Numbered from the stretch's first letter, positions 1-21,040 are shown. The stretch: DNA of 64,000 bases from Branchiostoma belcheri (GCF_001625305.1 NW_017803046.1:701811-765810); one strand, 5' to 3'. Numbers and translations are program-made. The notes: a model not told the origin generated them from the sequence alone.

Positions 1-2340
1 TGGGTGGTCCGTGCACGAGGCACCATACGATTCATTCAGTCGGTCGCCAGCTACCCGCGAGGACGTACTAAACTTTCGTTGTACCAACTGACAAACTATT
101 TGACTTATTTGACTCATTTGCCGTATCAACAATACTTACAACTGGACCCCTGAACATATTCAACTAAGTCGCTTCTACTGTTAGACGAGACGAGCCCGCA
201 GACGAGCCCGCACTCCGCGTGGCCGTACCCCGGACCACTGAGAACAACTGCCCTCCTCTCCACCAGCGATCAGACTCCCAAAACGGTGAGTTCATACGTG
301 CTTTTATTTAGGGTACACTTTTAAACAGGAGCGTTGACAGGTATCATATACTTATGGTAGGAGTGCATTTTATGTATAGAAACCTTCCGTGTGTGAACTT
401 CCTGACGACGACTTCACATTTCGGATCGCTCATAGAAGACATTATAGAAGACTTACAGTCTCCCCTGTAACCACCCGGCCTGTTCAGTGGTTGTTTCGTG
501 TGGTTTTGATTGTGAATCGTGTCAAGTTTTGCGCTGGACATATCAGCCTTGTCTACAGCTGAATTCTACGTTTTTTGACTTGAATATGAAATGTGCACCC
601 TGTTTTGAAGCAAATGGTAGCAGTATGAAATGTAGCGCTGGACTACTTTGTTTCCCACAATAATCTGCCTTTGATGTCCATTGCAATGTGTGTGGGGGCA
701 TTCTAGACAGGATAGCCAAACTTGTCTTGTCGCCCTCGATAAACTGAAACCGTCCTGCTTGTGGAAAAGCACGCGAGAAGAGAGCACATGGATGCTCTGA
801 TTGGTCAATTCCGGAAAAGTTTGAGCGTGGCCCGTGCGATACAAACAAGGAAACCCCGTTCGGTACAAACGGGAATTCCCCGTGCACTGGTCAACGTAAA
901 CCTAGCGGGCGAGGATCGGTTTTCGTGTCCGGCCTAAATTTCCATATGGCCCACATGGCGACATAGACCTTTTTCACGGCCAATGCAAGGCATGTGGCGT
1001 GTGAGATTCTGAAACACGTGGTATCTGGATGTCTGGGAGAATCAGGGCTGCCATTGGTCGAATTAGGTGTCAAGCTTGTTGCTGGGCAGGGCAAAAAAAA
1101 TAGTTTATACTAAACAAACTTCAGATTTTAGTAGCCGAGTCCTAAGGCTCAATGAGAAGCGAAATCTTCAAATAGGAAACGAAGCTACCTTCTTGCCAAA
1201 AGAAGGAAGCCACTTCTTAACATATTTACAGGTAAAGAAGTAAGGTTATAAGCGTTTGTTTCCTCCTTTTCGGTTCCCGCGATAATGACACGAGGCTAAT
1301 CACCGCTGTTTTCCTACAGTTGCCCAGGCCGGCGGGCGTGGAGATACGTAGCCCCTTTGCCTTCTCTCAACCAGGGATACAGACATAAAAAAGGTGAGTT
1401 CATGCGTACTTTTATCGATAATTCTACAGGGTATGGATGTTTGGTAACGTCGGCCAGTTTTGGCTAAGTTAATTTATGAAGCGCGGGAGGACTGCTACTT
1501 ATGCAGTTCACAGCTGTCATGTCAAGTGTACTTTTGACGCACATTCTATATCAGCCTGGTCTTCAACTGTTTTCTACGTTTCGATGACTTGTTTAGGAAA
1601 TGTACACCTTGTTTTGAAGAAATACATTTCAAACCGCTACCATTTGCTGTGACGTTCGCACCACGATATGTTTTGGCCGAGATCTTTATGAGGCGCGGTG
1701 AGAAGCATATTACTGTTGACTTACTTGCTGTGGATAGAGGGTAGCCATTTAAACTTGAGTTTTGTCAGGTATCATATACAATAATGGTAGGAGCTGTATT
1801 TCATGTATAGATACCTTCAATGTGTGAGGTCCTGTCTATTGTTTTGTCCTGGCACTAGCAACAAGCCTCACACCTTATCAGACTAATGACACTGCCTTTC
1901 TTCTGTCCATACAGTTGCAATACCATGTGCCTTAGCTAGTGCGCAAGCTCTAGCCGGCAGTTGCCGTGTTATAGCCGGGACAATCACACATGCCAGAAGC
2001 CGTGGTCACAGCTGACTCAAGCCTCCCGGTCACAGAGCTGATCATGACAACTGACTCCAGTCTCCTTTGTGTAAAATTTTGTTTCGATATTGTTGATGAT
2101 GGTAGAAGGAGCATGTTGATATCATTGTGTATTAAGTAGTAGCATCGTCGACAGAAAGAAGGCAACATGGGAGGGAACCAGATCAGTAGCAGAGCCATCA
2201 CGTGCAGGCTATGTAATGCATTGCTAGCCACAGTATCACCAGTTAGAGATTACTGGGATGACGTACATACGTCTGTACTACGATGATACATTGCCTGTGT
2301 TTTACGGTATCTTAGTGTATATATTGTAATGACCTATTTT
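1..2340 (+). other. Candidate non-coding or UTR exons in partly duplicated DNA
   Basis: No open frame here looks like a protein. Splice-like signals are present on the plus strand: donors after 285 and 1393, both reading GGTGAGTTCAT, and acceptors before 1320 and 1915, both followed by TTGC. Blocks near 338-406 and 540-635 recur in diverged form near 1766-1834 and 1548-1655. This suggests an old local duplication of a 5' exon and its flank. A spliced non-coding or 5' UTR transcript is possible (exon to 285, exon 1320-1393, exon from 1915), but I cannot link it to a coding region in the window. Confidence 0.25.
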
Positions 2341-2821
2341 ATATGTATTTCGAAAACCTCGCCAATGACTGTTCAAATCGAATCGAGGAGAATGTACACA
2401 TTTTGAAAACCATGAATATGCTGAACAATCGGTGTATATGGGAGCTGTGGTACGATTGCACTCTCTAACTAACTTGTAAGAAGATGATAGTGCAAGACCT
2501 GATGAAACTCCGAACAGTTCCCTTGTAATTACTTATACAGTTCTCTGTTATTGTAGTCCCTGTCATTTCTCCGGTTACAAATATGTGTGCTGAAGTGATG
2601 TGCCACTGTTATGCGGTCATACAGAATATAACGACACAGGATTTCTACGACAAGGGACGTCAGTTCAAGAAGGAAAAGATAACTCAGGGTTAACGTAGCC
2701 AGTATCATATAGTCCGTCTTAAAAGTCTCCCGTGCCCAGTGTGCGGAAAGCCTTGTCTCTGCGTCTTTCCTTTATCCTCACAAAGTTGCATTGAAAAGAA
2801 CTTGAATTCATCTGTTGGGTT

Positions 2822-3173
2822 TAGGCCATGTTGATTTGATTTTATGGATGACATCCTCTGGGAACCCCAAAACTGATGCGCGCGTGCGAATAAAAAAAGT
2901 TTTGCAAAAAAAAGTTGCTTTCACTATGAAATCTACGTGGTCATGAAGGTTGAGCAAATGGCACAGAATATGTTATGGCGAATAATCTACTCTTCGAATT
3001 CATTTCTTTACATTTTTGTCTTTTTTCCTTTGATTTTGGCATTCTACGACATTGGTATCGTTTCTAACTGTTTTGCACGATTTACAGTATGGTTGAAAAC
3101 TTTTTTTTTGGAAACGGCCGAAAATTCATGCGCGCGCGGATGTCATCCATATAATCAAATCAACATGGCCTTA
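2822..3173. mobile_element. Inverted-repeat transposon (MITE), family A copy 1
   Basis: The element starts with TAGGCCATGTTGATTTGAT and ends with its inverse complement (ATCAAATCAACATGGCCTTA). Both ends continue into TATGGATGACATC and a GC-rich GCGCGCG block. About 350 bp separate the ends, with no coding capacity. A second copy in the opposite orientation lies at 6440-6835. This is a non-autonomous DNA transposon by structure; the superfamily cannot be told. Confidence 0.8.
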
Positions 3174-4317
3174 TGTCCAAACACATAATTTTCATAAAGA
3201 GAAGGAAAACTACTAAAAAAAACAACCAAACGCGGTGACATATTGGTTTATATTCAGACAATCACGACATCTCCTTTGAAACGTCTGACTTCAAATGCTG
3301 ACCTTGTTCAATTCCAAACAATGATCCTGTCCAAGCTGTCGGAAAAGCTCCAAAGTCATTGAAAAACAGCTAAACAGCTGGGAGGGAAGACCTCACCCGC
3401 AAGGTGTTGCCAAAAATGAATTCCCTAGGGAATGCGTGCGTGGAATATTTAGAATTCCTGGCAATTCAATCGCAGTACTATACTAAGGGCTCCGCCCCTG
3501 AGGCGTCGCCAAAAAAAACATTAAATTAGAGCCTTGTCATCCATAAAAATTACTTGCTGTGGCCTTGCCTGAAAAGGGTGTCATGTAGGTTCCTGTACAA
3601 TCAATCTATGGCCAGTATGATTTGCTGCTTTCTAAAACAAAAGTTATATCAAGATAGATATTTTAACACAGAAGCCTAGCTAGGTTATCAATAATGACAT
3701 CAGAGTACCAATAAACAGATAAACTACTATAAAGTTTATGTTATCATGTAATTTTATAACACTTTCTGAGAGTTGATATCAGACATCAGAGACAATAGAC
3801 ATCAGAGCACCATTAGACAGATAACCCAGATATTCTTTGCGTCATTAAGCGATTTTCTAACACTTACTGAGAGTAGATAACGTTTGTAATCTTTATCTGA
3901 CTGGGGAATGGCCTCTTTCTTTGACAGACTAAGAATCTACGATATATTTTTAGGACTACATTTGGCCTTAGGCCCAACTTAGAATAGCTGCTTAAGCTGT
4001 TTAAATTAATCACGAAGGCATTTAGACTTACATGAAGATTGTGCATCGTTTTAACGTACCATATAACGAATCATAAGTACTGATTTTGTTTTTCTGATTA
4101 AAAAGCTCTGTAAATCATCGCTTGACAAAGAGGTTGATGTAATCCATTGAGTCCTCAATTCATTATGTGGCATTTTGGCGTCTTATGTATCTATAAAAGG
4201 GAACAGTGTTTGGCAGGTGTTGTTAAAGATAGGTTACAACATGGCTTGTTCACACAACACACCTAAAGCCCCTGTCACACACTCGCGAAAACCAGGCGAA
4301 CTCCCTCAACAATGGTT
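3174..4317. other. AT-rich intergenic stretch
   Basis: I see no gene, RNA or clear repeat boundary in this stretch. Short open frames are chance ones with no recognisable composition. Confidence 0.5.
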
Positions 4318-4682
4318 GTGGCGTCGGGTGGCGTAGTGGTAGAGCGTTCGACTATGAAATGGTGATACCTGGGTTTGATCCCGAGTTGTACCTAGAGGAC
4401 AAGTTGTGCCATTGGGAAAGGCACTTTACACGACTTTCCTCACTCCACCCAGGTGTGAATGGGTACTTAACTTCGGTTGGGGAAAGTCGTATTGAGGTCA
4501 CCTGGTGGCGCCGAATGACAGCCGCACAGACCCTTGCGACAGTTCCACAAAAGTGTGTGGAGCAAATATGTTATATGTATCATGTGCATCATGTGATTGT
4601 AAACCCTGCATCAATTTAGCGTTATAAAAGGTTCCGATTGCACGGGTTATGTTTAACCAATAAACCATTTATTATTATTATG
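4318..4682 (+). mobile_element. tRNA-derived SINE, near full length
   Basis: The head is tRNA-like: an A-box-like TGGCGTAGTGGTAGAGCG at about 4327 and a B-box-like GGGTTTGATCCCGAG at about 4372. The body carries the stretch GGGAAAGGCACTTTACACGA, which is shared with the copy on the minus strand at 24370-24527. The 3' end is an ATT microsatellite (TTATTATTATTATGG). Head, body and short-repeat tail together give a complete SINE of about 360 bp. It is not a functional tRNA gene, because the cloverleaf is degenerate. Confidence 0.75.
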
Positions 4683-4689
4683 GTTTGGA

Positions 4690-4880
4690 GTAGGTCAGCA
4701 GCAAGGTCGGCTGGTGTTCGGCCAGGTCGGCTACTATTTGGCTCCGTCAGCCGAATGTTTCAAAACATTTCAAAACAGGCGAGAGGTCCGGAAAACAGGC
4801 GAGAGGTTCGGAAATTTTTAAAAACTCAAATTACGATTCAATTCGTATAGAAAGGTACATGTAGACGTGACCTAAACCTG
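4690..4880 (+). mobile_element. Fragment of the GTCACAC-end inverted-repeat family (family H)
   Basis: It contains the family's internal words, such as AGGTCGGCTGGTGTTCGGCC and ATTCGTATAGAAAGGTA. Matching words occur at 9285-9535, 16450-16665, 24020-24262 and 33015-33380. The clearest full copy is at 7544-8064. Confidence 0.5.
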
Positions 4881-4921
4881 GTCGGACCGTTCCCGAACTT
4901 CAGCCAACCTTGTTTGGTTCT

Positions 4922-5300
4922 GAATCTGTATCTGTACAGCCGGCATAACCGTCCTTCGGTGTAACACACCAGCTTCGCAGGCACGCGGCGCGGCGGCAGC
5001 TGGCTACATTACATCGAACGACTTGTTACCTTGACCTTGAACATCTAACTCTAAACATTGTTTAAAGCTATCTAGTGATAATGCCCCTACTGTACTTTGT
5101 GGCAGCGAGTTCCACACTGTGATAGTTCTGGGAAACAATGAGTTTTTGAACACATCAACCCTTGGTTGATAACTCTGGTACTTGAAGGCATGACTATTTA
5201 TTGTTCTCTTCTGGGCTGGTTATTAGGTACTTATTAGTAGTTGGTACGGCCACCAGTTTATTAGTCATTAAGTACATCATGCATAGTCTTAACATTTTAG
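4922..5300 (-). mobile_element. 5'-truncated LINE 3' end (family 1)
   Basis: On the minus strand this matches the LINE tail at 18150-18510: a degenerate reverse-transcriptase C-terminus (words for SFFPRTI-EWN, diverged here), then a 3' UTR with CGGCGCGGCGGC and a terminal TATCTGTATAGCC-like end. The seven related pieces in the window share the same 3' end but differ at the 5' end, as expected for truncated target-primed insertions. Confidence 0.7.
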
Positions 5301-5424
5301 CTTATCTTCCAGTGACACCCACTGTAGTGTGGGGGCTTTAGCTGTTGACGTCTTTCAATAAGGCATTTATCCTTTCACCCTACACCCAAGCATCCCCTCT
5401 GTAACGGAATACTCGGTAAAGTTG

Positions 5425-5952
5425 ACTTGAAGTTGAAGGTGACTGGATTTCTACCTGAGCGGTTTGCACATACATACAAGCCGTTTGAGATAGTGTTGTT
5501 TCAACTTATCATGTCAATAAGTGACCAGAATTATGAAACAAGATTGAACTGCAATTTCAAACACAAGAAATTGGACTTACCCAAATTTTCGACTGTACAA
5601 CTTCAGTCTTAAGTCAAGGAATCAGCAATCATCCGTTTCTGTGACGTCATACAGATAACACACGTGACTCCGTGAACAGTGGATCATATGTTGCGCCCCC
5701 GTCTCGAACGTCACGGAAGCGCTGAATTGCTCATTCCTTGACAAAGACTGGGGAGTTGTACAGTCGAAAATTTGAGTAAGTCCAATTTCCCGTGTTGAAA
5801 ATTGCAGTTTTAAACTTGTTTCATAATGACTTCTACCAACACAGATGGACTTCTAAGATATAAGTGACTAGAATAGTGACTTTGAAAACTCTCACTGGTG
5901 GTTTTCAAGCCATTAAAAACTACACTCGTCACCTTTAACATCTCACTTCACA
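5425..5952. mobile_element. Long palindromic element (foldback MITE)
   Basis: The arms 5531-5628 and 5725-5827 are imperfect inverted repeats sharing words such as TTGGACTTAC, ATTTTCGACTGTACAACT and ATTATGAAACAAG. Weaker outer pairing (AAGGTGAC against GTCACCTT) extends to about 5427 and 5950. There is no coding capacity. Confidence 0.65.
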
Positions 5953-6439
5953 TTGTACAATTGCCGGGGGAGACTTTGGAGAGAACTTCTGGCATTTTTC
6001 CCAATCGGAAGTCTGACGCTTACTAATGACACTGACACAGCTGGTCACAGGAGATTCTTACTTATTATTTCATAACATGCACAGTCAATCTATCATGATG
6101 AGTACATCTGAGACTGGGAACAAACCTTGATGCACGCGGAAGTTCACTCCATTGAACTTCACACGTTGGTGCTCGAAGTTTGTTGCACGCATTTGATAGT
6201 TTGACGTCAAACAACGCAAAAGCTCAAGACCACGTAGTTCCGTAGAAAAGGCACAGAATAGTGGGATCATTCGTCTTCCGCTGTCTCAGAAAAAGAAGTC
6301 AAACCCCAAAAAGTTAGTGTTTAGTACTAAGTAGTTAAAGTAGTCACACACTACATGGTTACCCATTCTGTTGTCCATCCTTTATTTTCAGGTACTTGCA
6401 ATTAGCCTACGGGCAGGAAATTGCAATTAAGTTTCTAGT

Positions 6440-6835
6440 AAGGCCATGTTGATTTGATTATATGGATGACATCCGCGCGCGCATGAATTTTAAGCTGTTT
6501 CCAAAAAAAAGTTTTCAACCATACTGTAAATCGTACAAAAAAGTTGCAAAATGAGCAGAAATATACCATAAGTTACAAAAAATTAATAAAAACTATTACC
6601 AATATCGTAGAATGCCAAAATCAAACGAAAAAAGACGAAATTGTAAAGAAATTAATTTGAAGACTAGATTATTCGCCAAACCATACTCTGTGCCATTTGC
6701 TCAACCCTCATGACCACGTAGATTTCATAATGAAAAGTAACTTTTTTTTTGCAAAACTTTTTTTTATTCGCACGCGCGCATCAGTTTTGGGGCTCCCGGA
6801 GGATGTCATCCATATAATCAAATCAACATGGCCTA
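6440..6835. mobile_element. Inverted-repeat transposon (MITE), family A copy 2
   Basis: It has the same terminal inverted repeats as 2822-3173 (AGGCCATGTTGATTTGATTA), but the interior is reversed. The GCGCGCATGAATTTT side is on the left here and on the right in the first copy. About 396 bp. Confidence 0.8.
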
Positions 6836-6845
6836 ATAAAGCTAA

Positions 6846-7215
6846 CAAATGCAATTTCAGGGCGGTAAAAAAAATATTCTGTTTAAGGAAATCTGTTATT
6901 GGAAAATGTGGAAATCTTTTGATATTGATATTTACTGCCATTTCTTAGCACGTTTTCGTCATCATTGTATGCGTAAAGAATTTGGAATAGCCCCCCAAAA
7001 AGTGAGGGGTCTCTTTATTTTTTTGTGTACTACGCATAACTAGATAGAACCAACCTACGGTACAAAACAAGTAACCATTTTCCATCAGTGACATCGCATT
7101 TTTGCCTCACAGATATCAGTATGCTATGGTATAGGATTGATTCAACTTACTACATTAAAAGAATTCTCAGAAAATTGGCTTTGATAATCTAGTTTTGCAG
7201 CCCTAAAGTTGCATT
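6846..7215. mobile_element. Palindromic 370-bp MITE, family E
   Basis: The interior shared with other copies includes CTCACAGATATCAGTATGCTATG, TTGATTCAACTTACTACATTAAA and GTCTCTTTATTT. The ends are diverged here. Better copies lie at 15850-16219, 34450-34800, 38034-38395 and 48637-49010, all bounded by AAGGCATCCAGTGCAATTTC-like termini. Confidence 0.65.
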
Positions 7216-7543
7216 GTTTAAAGGCGATATTGTCTGATATTTTTTCAAATAAAATGTTACTAATAGGTGTTCTCAACATATTGCATTGAGTTCTAGTATT
7301 TCATATAGAAAAATAAGCTGCTCTATTTTTTTCTATCAAGTATCATCATATCCTTCTGATAAGCCTGTAATGCCAACGTCAGTAAGTCTATTTTGTTCTG
7401 TGACCAGAAAAATTCTCCGGAGTTGCACAGCTGCAGATCTCACTAATTTGTCCGTAGAGACATTTGTAAATCTGTTGAAGCTGTCAGGATGAAGGCATAA
7501 TGTGATAAAAACGTGAGCGTACATGATGTATTGTACACGTACA

Positions 7544-8064
7544 TAAAGCCTTAGTCACACATTCAGAACCTTCCCCTAAACACCAGCCGACCAAGGTTGG
7601 CTGAAGCCCCTGTCACACATTCAGAACCTTCCCCCGAACACCAGCCGACCAAGGTTGGCTGAAGCCCCTGTCACACATTCAGAACCTTCCCCCGAACACC
7701 AGCCGACCAAGGTTGGCTGAAGCCCCTGTCACACATTCAGAACCTTCCCCCGAACACCAGCCGACCGAGGTTGACTGAACTTCGGGAGCAGTCTGACCAG
7801 ATTTAAGCCATGCCCACATTTCTATACGAATGGAATCTGCGTTATATTTTAGTCAAATTTCCCTGCCAACCACGCCTCGACCTACTCCCGAACACCAGCC
7901 AACCATGGCCGAACCTCCCGCCCACATGTTTCAAAGGTTTTCAACCATTCCTCTAGCGCAGCCGACCTTGCTCCCAACCTACATTTTGTACTCCTACCCA
8001 AGGTTTGGGGGAGTTCGGCTAGTGCTCGGGATAACCATATTTGGCTATGTGTGACAGAGGCTTA
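7544..8064. mobile_element. Inverted-repeat element (family H) with internal 58-bp tandem repeat
   Basis: The ends are TAAAGCCTTAGTCACACAT and its near complement ATGTGTGACAGAGGCTTA, which define a 521-bp element. Its left part holds four tandem units with a 58-bp period (unit starts near 7545, 7603, 7661 and 7719). Each unit begins GAAGCCCCTGTCACACATTC and ends CCAAGGTTGGCT. The unit start repeats the element's own terminus, so the terminal region itself has been amplified. Confidence 0.75.
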
Positions 8065-8065
8065 A

Positions 8066-8440
8066 TCTACCCATCTGTATCTGTATAGCCGGTATAACCG
8101 CCATTCGGCTTTACACAGTCCAGCGGCGCGGTGGCAGCTGGCTATATTACACCGAAGTCATCGTATATTAAACTTGAGCATCTAACTCTGAACATTGTTG
8201 AAAGCTATCTATAAATGACAATGCCCCTACTGTACTTGGTGACAGTGAGTTCCACACTGCGATAGTTGTAGGAAAGAATGAATTTTTGAACACCTCAATC
8301 CTTGGTTAATAGCTCTGGTACTTGACTATGCATGACTATTTCTTGGTCTCTTCTGGGCCGTTATTAAGAGGTACTTACATTTAGTAGTTGGTAGGTTTAT
8401 TAGTCATTTTAGGTGGATGACTATAAATGAACAACACACC
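8066..8440 (-). mobile_element. 5'-truncated LINE 3' end (family 1)
   Basis: Same family and orientation as 4922-5300, directly abutting the family H element. The shared words include CCAGCGGCGCGG, ATGCCCCTACTGTACTTGG and AGTTCCACACTG, the complement of the TGGAACTC word that encodes WN in the EWN motif. Confidence 0.7.
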
Positions 8441-8519
8441 GTGACTAGTGATCATGTTTGGCGTAGCTTGTATGACTAGACTGAATCACTACGCCACAGG
8501 GTTATTTCCTGTGTTACAG

Positions 8520-8990
8520 ACACCCCCATCAAACTCCTTTCAAGCCGTACCCGGAAATTCAAGCCGTACCCGCTCAAAAATTCTGGCCGTAGCCGGAAAT
8601 TCGAGCCGTACCCGCGAACATTTCAAGCCGTACCCGGTAATTCGTGCCGTACCCTGTACTTTTTCGCCGTACCCAATGGCTCAGCCCCGGTGCGTAGAAC
8701 TCGCAAGTCGTGTCTAAATATCCTGTACGGCAACGATACACAACCTCATATAGCCTATGCTCTGGTAAATATTCCTGGCCACCTATCTGCCGAATGGCGT
8801 CGTGCAAATCGCGCCCAATCTTGAGAACACTTCGCTCGGCCGGCGAAAAAGCACAGGGTACGGCACGAATTTCCGGGTACGGCTTGAAATTTTCGCGGGT
8901 ACGGCACGAATTTCTGGGTACGACCAGAATTTTTGTGCGGGTACGGCTTGAATTTCCGGGTACGGCTTGAAAGGAGTTTGATGGGGGTGA
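8520..8990. mobile_element. Foldback element with 150-bp arms and a non-repetitive loop
   Basis: Left arm 8520-8669 and right arm 8841-8990 are inverted copies beginning at CACCCCCATCAAACTCCTTT. Each arm is itself built from repeats of a roughly 20-bp unit (GCCGTACCCGGAAATTC-like). The loop, 8670-8840, is not repetitive. On the minus strand it keeps an open frame of 57 residues, including VLKIGRDLHDAIRQIGGQEY and a segment rich in Tyr and Cys. The open frame runs through both arms (8574-9005), but the arm part is repeat-derived. I do not recognise the loop peptide. It could be a captured host exon fragment. Confidence 0.7.
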
Positions 8991-9284
8991 CAGAGCGATT
9001 CTCATACGTCAGAAAACGTGACAGAATGTGGGAGGGAGCCGGTTCAATCCGGTTCCTCCGCGGTACCGTAGCTGCGTCATATTTGAACCAGACTCTCAGT
9101 TTACTGCCGAACCCGACCCTCTGTTTTCCACTCTAGTATTCCCCATGATCCACGCCATCCATTTCCAGACGAACTTAGCTCGCAGTCGTGGGTATCCCTT
9201 TAACCTTGTCACCATTGGCCCTCTAGATCTGTCGGGCTCTAAACACGGAGCAAAATAGAAATAGCAGATATATGTCTTACTAAA

Positions 9285-9535
9285 GCCCCTGTCACACGTA
9301 GCAGGATATGGATATGGCCTAGCCAAACTCCCCTCAACCATGGTTAGGAGTTTGGCTTCGACCAGCCGAGTGTTTCAAAATGTTTCTGATGTACGTGGAC
9401 ATGGTTGGCTAGTGTTCGGGAGTAGGTCGGGCCGTGGCGTGATTGGCAGGACAAAATTGCCTCAAATCTAACTCAAATTCGATTCGATTCGTATAGAATA
9501 GTATGTGTGGCCTTTATGCTGTGGTCACATTTCCG
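9285..9535. mobile_element. Family H inverted-repeat element, diverged copy
   Basis: It begins AAAGCCCCTGTCACACGTAG and contains GGTTAGGAGTTTGGCT, GTTGGCTAGTGTTCGGGAGT and ATTCGATTCGTATAGAATAG, words shared with the other family H copies. The right end is not clean. Confidence 0.5.
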
Positions 9536-9539
9536 AACC

Positions 9540-10180
9540 GGGGCCCGGCCGGGCAGTCTTATGGAATGAAAATTATGATATAAAACTTTATTAAAAGACA
9601 AAAAAAGTTGAAAAATTTGACAATGGGAACTATTTGCATAATATTCTTGATTTTTCGTTAGTCGAAATAGCCCGGCAACGAAACAACCTTTTCTTTAATA
9701 ACAGGGAAACGCTTGAAAACGTGATGTATTTTACTGACAGTCTTCTATAGTATGTGCGGTAAGTTTGTGGTAACGTCATGGCATAAAACAAACACCTCGT
9801 CTTAAGTGGTGAAATAAGCTTAAGATGGAAAACAGTTCGACTTCATTTGCAGTCAGAGAGAGTACCAGGTAATGTTACTCCAGAGGGACGTTACATGCTG
9901 CAGACAATTACAGTTACATAACAACCAACAGGTATAACTTCAGATACGTCGAAAAAGGAACATGAACAAGGAGACCAAATGGGTTTTGCTTCAGGCACAC
10001 CACTAAAGCCAAATTCACTGTTTCCCCATCGGAATCGGGCTTCTCTGTGATCTGTTGGCGGATGATTTCGTTTTGTGAACTGTGTGTGTGGCTTTCAAAG
10101 CGACAAACTAATTGCAAGTATATGCAACTAAAACAAGTCCACTCAGCTATGACACGCTAGCCCTTTGGAAAGATTGTTTG
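9540..10180. other. Intergenic, no supported feature
   Basis: The minus strand has a 67-codon open frame at 9914-10117, but no splice consensus or family match supports it. I see nothing else here. Confidence 0.4.
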
Positions 10181-10363
10181 TGACTGAGTAAAGAGACTCT
10201 TTTTACACAACCAAGTCTTTTATTCAGCCGACGTTTCGGTGACTGTCTGTCACCTTCCTCAGGGCAATTCTGACTGGTTCACATTGCACGGCAGCACAGG
10301 TGTCGCTGCTATAGATGCAATGTCGGCTGAGTTGGTTGTGTAAAAAGCTCTTTACTCAGTGAC
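10181..10363. mobile_element. Short inverted-repeat element, family F
   Basis: The ends read TGACTGAGTAAAGAGACTC and, inverted, GCTCTTTACTCAGTGA. The interior carries GCCGACGTTTCGGTGACTGT and CAGGGCAATTCTGACTGGTT. A second full copy is at 38563-38792; partial copies are at about 13568-13692 and 14945-15064. Confidence 0.65.
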
Positions 10364-11129
10364 TTACCAACCTGATGAAACTATTTTAATGGATTCTTTG
10401 TGACTGTTTTTTTCTGTTAATGCATCTGGATTGTAACCGTTCATATTTTATATCGTTAATTGTTTACTGTCCAGTTACCAGAGCTAGCCCTTTATAATAG
10501 CCAGTTGGCTAGTTGGCCATGGGTAGTCCTGGCTGTAAAACACTCTATACAGTCTAATAAATGAACTCAAATTTCGGGTAAAATTTCAGAAATACATACT
10601 GTAAATGATACTATGAATTTATTGAATGTTTTAGTCACAAACAATACAATAGACTCAGTGTGTCAGTGACATTCTGCTTATATTAATATCTGTGGAAAAT
10701 GTAAGCCTTACCAAAATCGAGCCAGAGACCTGATATGTTTTATATATAGATGTTTTTTAAACGATAACATTATACCAGGTAGAAAGACGACAAAACATAT
10801 TTATTTGGCCCCATGAAAATTTTATTCAACTGAAATTTTTTGTCAAGATACAGAAAAGAGTTATACACAGCTGTTACTCCTAGTATGTTAATGTTTACAT
10901 TCAAATTGTTTGGCTTAACTTTGACATTGGAAACTGACAAACAGTGATTCTACTCAATATCAAACTATTTAAACGTTACATCACTAATATGTAGTTCCTC
11001 CCCACAAAGAAAAGAAACAAAACAAAACATTATATCTAGAAGACACTGCTAGTGAAAGCTATAAAATGTTAACACCCTTATACATTTATCCTTGCCTTGG
11101 TTGCCAATCCTTAGCCACTGAGCCCCGGT
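10364..11129. other. 3' flank of the methyltransferase gene
   Basis: No coding or repeat boundary is seen. On the minus strand a possible polyadenylation hexamer (AATAAA, plus-strand TTTATT near 10821) lies about 680 bases past the stop codon at 11501-11503. This is weak evidence for the end of the transcript. Confidence 0.25.
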
Positions 11130-11425
11130 GACCAAAAATATTATTAATTAGGAAAAATCTGTCTGATATTGACATTTACTCCCAATTCTAAGCACATTTT
11201 CCTCATTATTTCCGTTTGAAATAGCCCCAAAAATAAGCTAAGTGACTGAGGCATCTCTTGTTTTGGGTACCACCCATAAATAGCTAGAACCAGCCTACGA
11301 TACAAAACAAGCAACCGTTTTCCGTCAGTGACATTGCATCTCTACCTCACAGATATCAGTATGCTATGGGGTAGGATTGATTCAACTTACTACATTAAAC
11401 GAATGACCAGAAAATGTACTTTTTG
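11130..11425. mobile_element. Family E MITE, partial copy
   Basis: It contains the family interior (TCTGTCTGATATTGACATTTAC, CCTCACAGATATCAGTATGC, GATTCAACTTACTACATTAA) but lacks the standard GGCATCCAGTGCAATTTC ends. Confidence 0.6.
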
Positions 11426-11500
11426 AAAATCCATTTTAACCCTAGCCCTTCAAATGACTAAGGCAGTTTGACTAACCCTAACCCTTTTAGCACAAAAGGC

Positions 11501-20830
<9,330 letters not shown>

Positions 20831-20928
20831 GATGCCTTTTCACAAGCACGTCCTATGAGACTGAATGTGAATAAACATGTTACAATCAAAACATTTCAAA
20901 AACTAATCGATGTGAACAGTTCAAGCGT

Positions 20929-21040
20929 TAAGCTCCTGTCACACATTCAGAACCTTCCCCCGAACACCAGCCGACCAAGGTTGGCTGAAGCCCCTGTCAC
21001 ACATTCAGAACCTTTCCCCGAAAACCAGCCGACCAAGGAG
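20929..21040. repeat. Two 58-bp units of the family H repeat
   Basis: Two tandem units (about 20929 and 20988) match those in 7544-8064 nearly base for base, including CCGAACACCAGCCGACCAAG. No element end is visible on the right. Confidence 0.7.

Noticed and set aside
7545-7780. CRISPR-like array (regular 58-bp repeats)
   Set aside because: The units are contiguous with no unique spacers, and they derive from a transposon end in a eukaryotic genome.
8574-9005. 143-codon minus-strand open frame as a gene
   Set aside because: Most of it is translated foldback-arm repeats; only the loop could be protein-derived.
9914-10117. 67-codon minus-strand frame as an exon
   Set aside because: Composition is not unnatural, but no clear AG/GT borders or homology were found.
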